From the NCBI GenBank assembly GCA_017619985.1, contig JAFZRG010000107.1:1-9592 (forward strand): DNA of 9,592 nt, written 5' to 3'. A program made the position numbers and the translations under genes. Of this stretch, positions 7,008-9,592 are shown piece after piece (the first letter of the stretch is position 1; each line of letters begins with the position of its first letter). The notes below the pieces were generated by a model. It was given only the letters and a program-made list of their open reading frames with translations. It ran no database searches and was not told where the DNA came from. Source of the stretch: Bacillota bacterium (GTDB lineage: Bacteria > Bacillota > Clostridia > Peptostreptococcales > Anaerovoracaceae).

Positions 7008-8150
7008 ATGCAGGAGCGTTTTGCTTCCGTCTTCGGCCGTGACCATCAGTTCAGCATCGCCGTGCCCGGCAGGACGGAACTGGGCGGCAATCATACCGAT
7101 CATCAGCACGGACCGGTGCTGGCCGCGCCGGTCCGGGTTTTTGTGGTTGCGAGCGCTTCGGAAAACGGCACGGATAAGATCCGCATCGATTCCGAAGGCT
7201 TTGAACCGTTCGAATCGGACCTGTTCGATCTGTGTCCGAGAGCGGAGGAACAGGGGCTGCCCGTCTCTCTGCTGAAGGGCGTCGCTTCGGCGTTCGCGGA
7301 GAAAGGGCTACGCGGCTTCGATGCCTGCATCCGTTCGGATATCCCCGTGGGCAGCGGCCTGTCGAGTTCCGCGGCGTTCGAGATCCTTCTGGCAAAGCTC
7401 TGCTGCCGGTTTTCCGGCGTACAGCTTCCTGCGGAAGAACTGGCGAAGATCGCGCAGCGGGCGGAAAACGAATATTTCGGCAAACCCAGCGGTCTGATGG
7501 ACCAGATGGCGTGCGCATCGGAGGGACCGGTCTTCATCGACCTGAAAGATCCCGCATCGCCCGTCGTATGCCCCGTTCGCCTGGATCCGGAAAAGCACGG
7601 CTATGCGCTGTGCCTCGTCCGCTGCGGAGCTGGTCACGAAGACCTGACGGATCAGTACCGGGCCATCACCCGGGAGATGGGGGACGTCGCGCGCTATTTC
7701 GGCAAAGACGTGCTGCGGGAGGTGCCGGAAGAAGCGTTTTATGCGGAGGTCCCGGCGCTGCGCCGCGCGTGCGGCGACAGGGCGGTGCTGCGGGCGGTCC
7801 ATTTCTTCGAAGAAGTGAAAAGGGTCACCGCCATGAAAGACGCGATGGATCGGGATGATTTTGAGACGTTCCTGTCGCTTGTACGCGGATCCGGAAGATC
7901 CTCCTGCGAGCTGCTGCAGAACGTGATCCCGGAGGGGAGTGCCGTTCATCAGGACATGGCCGTGGCGCTGGCTTTCGCGGAGAAAGCGCTGGAAGGCACA
8001 GGAGCGGTTCGCGTCCACGGCGGAGGCTTCGGCGGCACGATCCAGGCGTACGTGCCGTTTGATAAGCTGGATCCCTTCAAAACTCAGATGGAGGCCCTGT
8101 TCGGACCGGGCTGCTGCATCGATACGAAGATCCTGTCTGCGGAGGTGTAA
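7008..8150 (+). CDS. galK: Galactokinase-family GHMP kinase (clostridial variant)
   Basis: The predicted reaction is ATP-dependent phosphorylation of galactose at C1 in the cytoplasm, using sugar freed by the upstream alpha-galactosidase. All GHMP elements are present over 380 residues, a normal galactokinase length. The galactose signature is GRTELGGNHTDHQ (21-33), the ATP loop is PVGSGLSSSAA (113-123), KPSGLMDQ (159-166) has Asp165 as the likely catalytic base, and the C-terminal motif is HGGGFGGT (337-344). The canonical signature is GRVNLIGEHTDYN; here the Glu that contacts the sugar in characterised galactokinases is Asn28, while Arg22, His29 and Asp31 remain. I recall this variant from other clostridial proteins annotated as galactokinase, but its specificity should not be assumed. 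GGGAG at 6997-7001 sets the start. No galT or galE follows in the window. Confidence 0.88.
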   Translation: MQERFASVFGRDHQFSIAVPGRTELGGNHTDHQHGPVLAAPVRVFVVASASENGTDKIRIDSEGFEPFESDLFDLCPRAEEQGLPVSLLKGVASAFAEKGLRGFDACIRSDIPVGSGLSSSAAFEILLAKLCCRFSGVQLPAEELAKIAQRAENEYFGKPSGLMDQMACASEGPVFIDLKDPASPVVCPVRLDPEKHGYALCLVRCGAGHEDLTDQYRAITREMGDVARYFGKDVLREVPEEAFYAEVPALRRACGDRAVLRAVHFFEEVKRVTAMKDAMDRDDFETFLSLVRGSGRSSCELLQNVIPEGSAVHQDMAVALAFAEKALEGTGAVRVHGGGFGGTIQAYVPFDKLDPFKTQMEALFGPGCCIDTKILSAEV

Positions 8151-8152
8151 GA

Positions 8153-8617
8153 ATGCACAGAACATATATGAAAGACGAACTCGTCGTTTTCTGGGACTCG
8201 GAGAAGTGCTATCACGCCCGCCGCTGCGTCGGCAGCAGCGCGAAGATCTTCGATCCCAAGCGCAGGCCCTGGATCGATCTTTCCCAAGCGGACATGCCGG
8301 AGATCTGGGAATGCGTCAGCAAGTGCCCGTCCGGCGCGCTCACGTGCGCATACACGCACGGCATCGACGTCCGCTTCGAAGAGGACGCCTGCCGCAGCGC
8401 GGCGTATGACGGAGAGAAACAGGTAGGCGTCTGCCTGTACCGGGAGGGCCCGGACGGCTGGAGCATCGTCTCCACGCGGGTGGATCCCGCCTACGGAGGG
8501 CAGGGGATCGCGAAACGCCTGGTCTTCAGTGTGACGGAGGCGGCGGAGCGCCGCAAACAAGCCGTCGTCCCTGTCTGTTCCTATGCGGTCAAACTGCTGA
8601 GACCGGCAGATCAGTAA
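8153..8617 (+). CDS. Fusion of 4Fe-4S mono-cluster domain and small GNAT domain (YjdI-YjdJ-like)
   Basis: The 154-residue protein has two recognisable parts. Residues 8-66 match the divergent mono-cluster ferredoxin family (Fer4_19, as in E. coli YjdI): Cys19 and Cys25 (C-x5-C), a VFDP/RPWI-like core (IFDPKRRPWIDL), then Cys54 and Cys58 in C-x3-CPSGAL. Four cysteines suit one 4Fe-4S cluster. Residues about 72-150 match the small YjdJ-type GNAT family: FEEDACRSAAYD, then VDPAYGGQGIAKRLV (112-126) as the acetyl-CoA loop, then PVCSYAVKLL. In E. coli the two are separate neighbouring genes, so here they are joined. The substrate and the reason for pairing a cluster with an acyltransferase are unknown. 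GGAGGTG at 8141-8147 supports the start, and an in-frame ATG at 8168 is less well spaced. Translation ends at tandem stops TAA-TAG. Confidence 0.82.
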   Translation: MHRTYMKDELVVFWDSEKCYHARRCVGSSAKIFDPKRRPWIDLSQADMPEIWECVSKCPSGALTCAYTHGIDVRFEEDACRSAAYDGEKQVGVCLYREGPDGWSIVSTRVDPAYGGQGIAKRLVFSVTEAAERRKQAVVPVCSYAVKLLRPADQ

Positions 8618-8636
8618 TAGTCCGGAGGTGTATATC

Positions 8637-9592
8637 ATGAATCAGAAACAGCTGAAACAGATCTTTCTCGACACGGATTTCGAGCACATGAGCGGTACGG
8701 CGGCAGAGCTGAAAGTCGCGGAATATCTGAAGGCGCAGTGCGAAGCGCTCGGCGCGAAAGCGTGGATCGAGCCGTTCCCGGTGGCCATGGGCGATATCGA
8801 AGAAGCGCACGTCCTCGCGGACGGCAAAGAGATCCCCTGCATAGGCCTGACCTGCTGCGGCAGCGGCGAGGTCGAGGGCGAACTGTACTATATGCCCGGG
8901 ACGGATCCTGTCTCCATGGCCGGCGCGAAGGACAAGATCGTCCTGCTGGACAACCAGGGCATCAAGCATTTCGATTATCAGGATCTGATGAAAGCCGGCG
9001 CGAAGGGCATCCTGTTCCGCTACGGCAATCTGAACTATCCCAACGAAGACATCATCGAACGCGATCTGCGCGGATACATCGTCGGTGACGCCCGCAGGGT
9101 GCTCTGCGCGATGATCAACGTCCATACCGCGCTCGACCTGGTGAAAAGCGGTGTTAAGCGCGTAAAGATCTCCCTGAAGCAGAAGGAGTACGACGGGGAA
9201 TCCCATAACGTCGTAGCCGAGATCCCCGGAAAGAGAGACGAATTCATCGTCCTGACCGCGCATTACGACACGACGTCGCTTTCTCACGGGTCATACGACA
9301 ACATGAGCGGCTGTGCGGGTCTGCTCGGCATCCTGGACGCGCTGAAGGGCAAGGAACTCAACTATGGTCTGCGTTTCGTGTTCTGCGGCAGCGAGGAGCG
9401 GGGCCTGCTCGGTTCCAAAGCCTACGTGAAGGACCACGAGGCGGAACTGGAAAAGATCGCGCTGAACGTCAACATCGACATGATCGGAACGTATCTTGGC
9501 CATTTCCTGGCCTGCGTATCCGCGGAAGACGCGCTGATGCACTACCTGAAATACATGGCGGCAGAGCTGGCCTTCCCGGTGGACGCCTACAG
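8637..9592 (+). CDS. M28-family zinc metallopeptidase, 3' end outside the window
   Basis: The reading frame is open from ATG 8637 to the window edge (318 codons), so the protein is incomplete. Residues 202-283 carry M28 aminopeptidase motifs: TAHYDTT (His209), SYDNMSGCAG (Asp221), CGSEERGLLGS (Glu253 as general base, Glu254 as ligand) and NIDMIG (Asp281). The fifth ligand, a late His, would lie beyond the window. Residues about 80-155 look like an inserted PA-type domain, as in many M28 enzymes. No signal peptide is seen, so it is probably cytoplasmic, which is less common for PA-bearing M28 peptidases. The likely role is removal of N-terminal residues from peptides or hydrolysis of a related amide. 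GGAGGTG at 8624-8630 sets the start, 19 bases after the Fe-S/GNAT stop, so it belongs to the same operon. Confidence 0.88.
   Translation, partial: MNQKQLKQIFLDTDFEHMSGTAAELKVAEYLKAQCEALGAKAWIEPFPVAMGDIEEAHVLADGKEIPCIGLTCCGSGEVEGELYYMPGTDPVSMAGAKDKIVLLDNQGIKHFDYQDLMKAGAKGILFRYGNLNYPNEDIIERDLRGYIVGDARRVLCAMINVHTALDLVKSGVKRVKISLKQKEYDGESHNVVAEIPGKRDEFIVLTAHYDTTSLSHGSYDNMSGCAGLLGILDALKGKELNYGLRFVFCGSEERGLLGSKAYVKDHEAELEKIALNVNIDMIGTYLGHFLACVSAEDALMHYLKYMAAELAFPVDAY

Noticed and set aside
1..9592. CRISPR arrays, tRNA or rRNA genes, insertion sequences and phage genes
   Set aside because: None was seen: there are no regularly spaced repeats, no cloverleaf-like sequence, and no transposase or integrase motifs, and the only substantial gap (2378-2563) is explained by a terminator and a promoter region.

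Overview
The window looks like part of a Firmicutes (Clostridia-type) chromosome, probably from a gut or rumen anaerobe. This rests on strong AAGGAG/GGAGG ribosome binding sites, a Cys-lipobox lipoprotein with a clostridial-style C-terminal domain, an S-layer-homology (SLH) anchored surface enzyme, a GPH-type sugar symporter and a galactokinase carrying the clostridial variant of the signature. The species cannot be named from sequence alone. All supported genes are on the + strand.

Region 1 (1-2440) is a two-gene cell-surface unit. A sigma70-like promoter precedes a 220-residue lipoprotein with an InlB-like C-terminal repeat domain (79-741). It is followed after a short gap by a secreted protein made of a DUF3089-type alpha/beta-hydrolase fused to three SLH modules (788-2377). 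A strong intrinsic terminator (2406-2439) ends this unit.

Region 2 (2440-2563) is the only real regulatory gap. It holds an AT-rich putative promoter, a repeated AACAATTTT element and a clear ribosome binding site.

Region 3 (2564 to the window end) is a tightly packed operon of at least six genes, with gaps from -8 to +19 bases and no internal terminator seen. The order is: GPH sugar:cation symporter; short GH36 alpha-galactosidase; an unnamed protein with the layout of a GT-B glycosyltransferase; a galactokinase-family kinase; a fusion of a 4Fe-4S mono-cluster domain (YjdI-like) to a small GNAT domain (YjdJ-like); and an M28 metallopeptidase cut by the window edge. The inferred flow is import of an alpha-galactoside, intracellular cleavage by GH36 and phosphorylation of galactose by the kinase. 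No galT or galE is visible, so the fate of the sugar phosphate is open. The GT-B-like protein, the Fe-S/GNAT fusion and the peptidase are not part of the textbook Leloir pathway, and they make this operon the most interesting part of the window.
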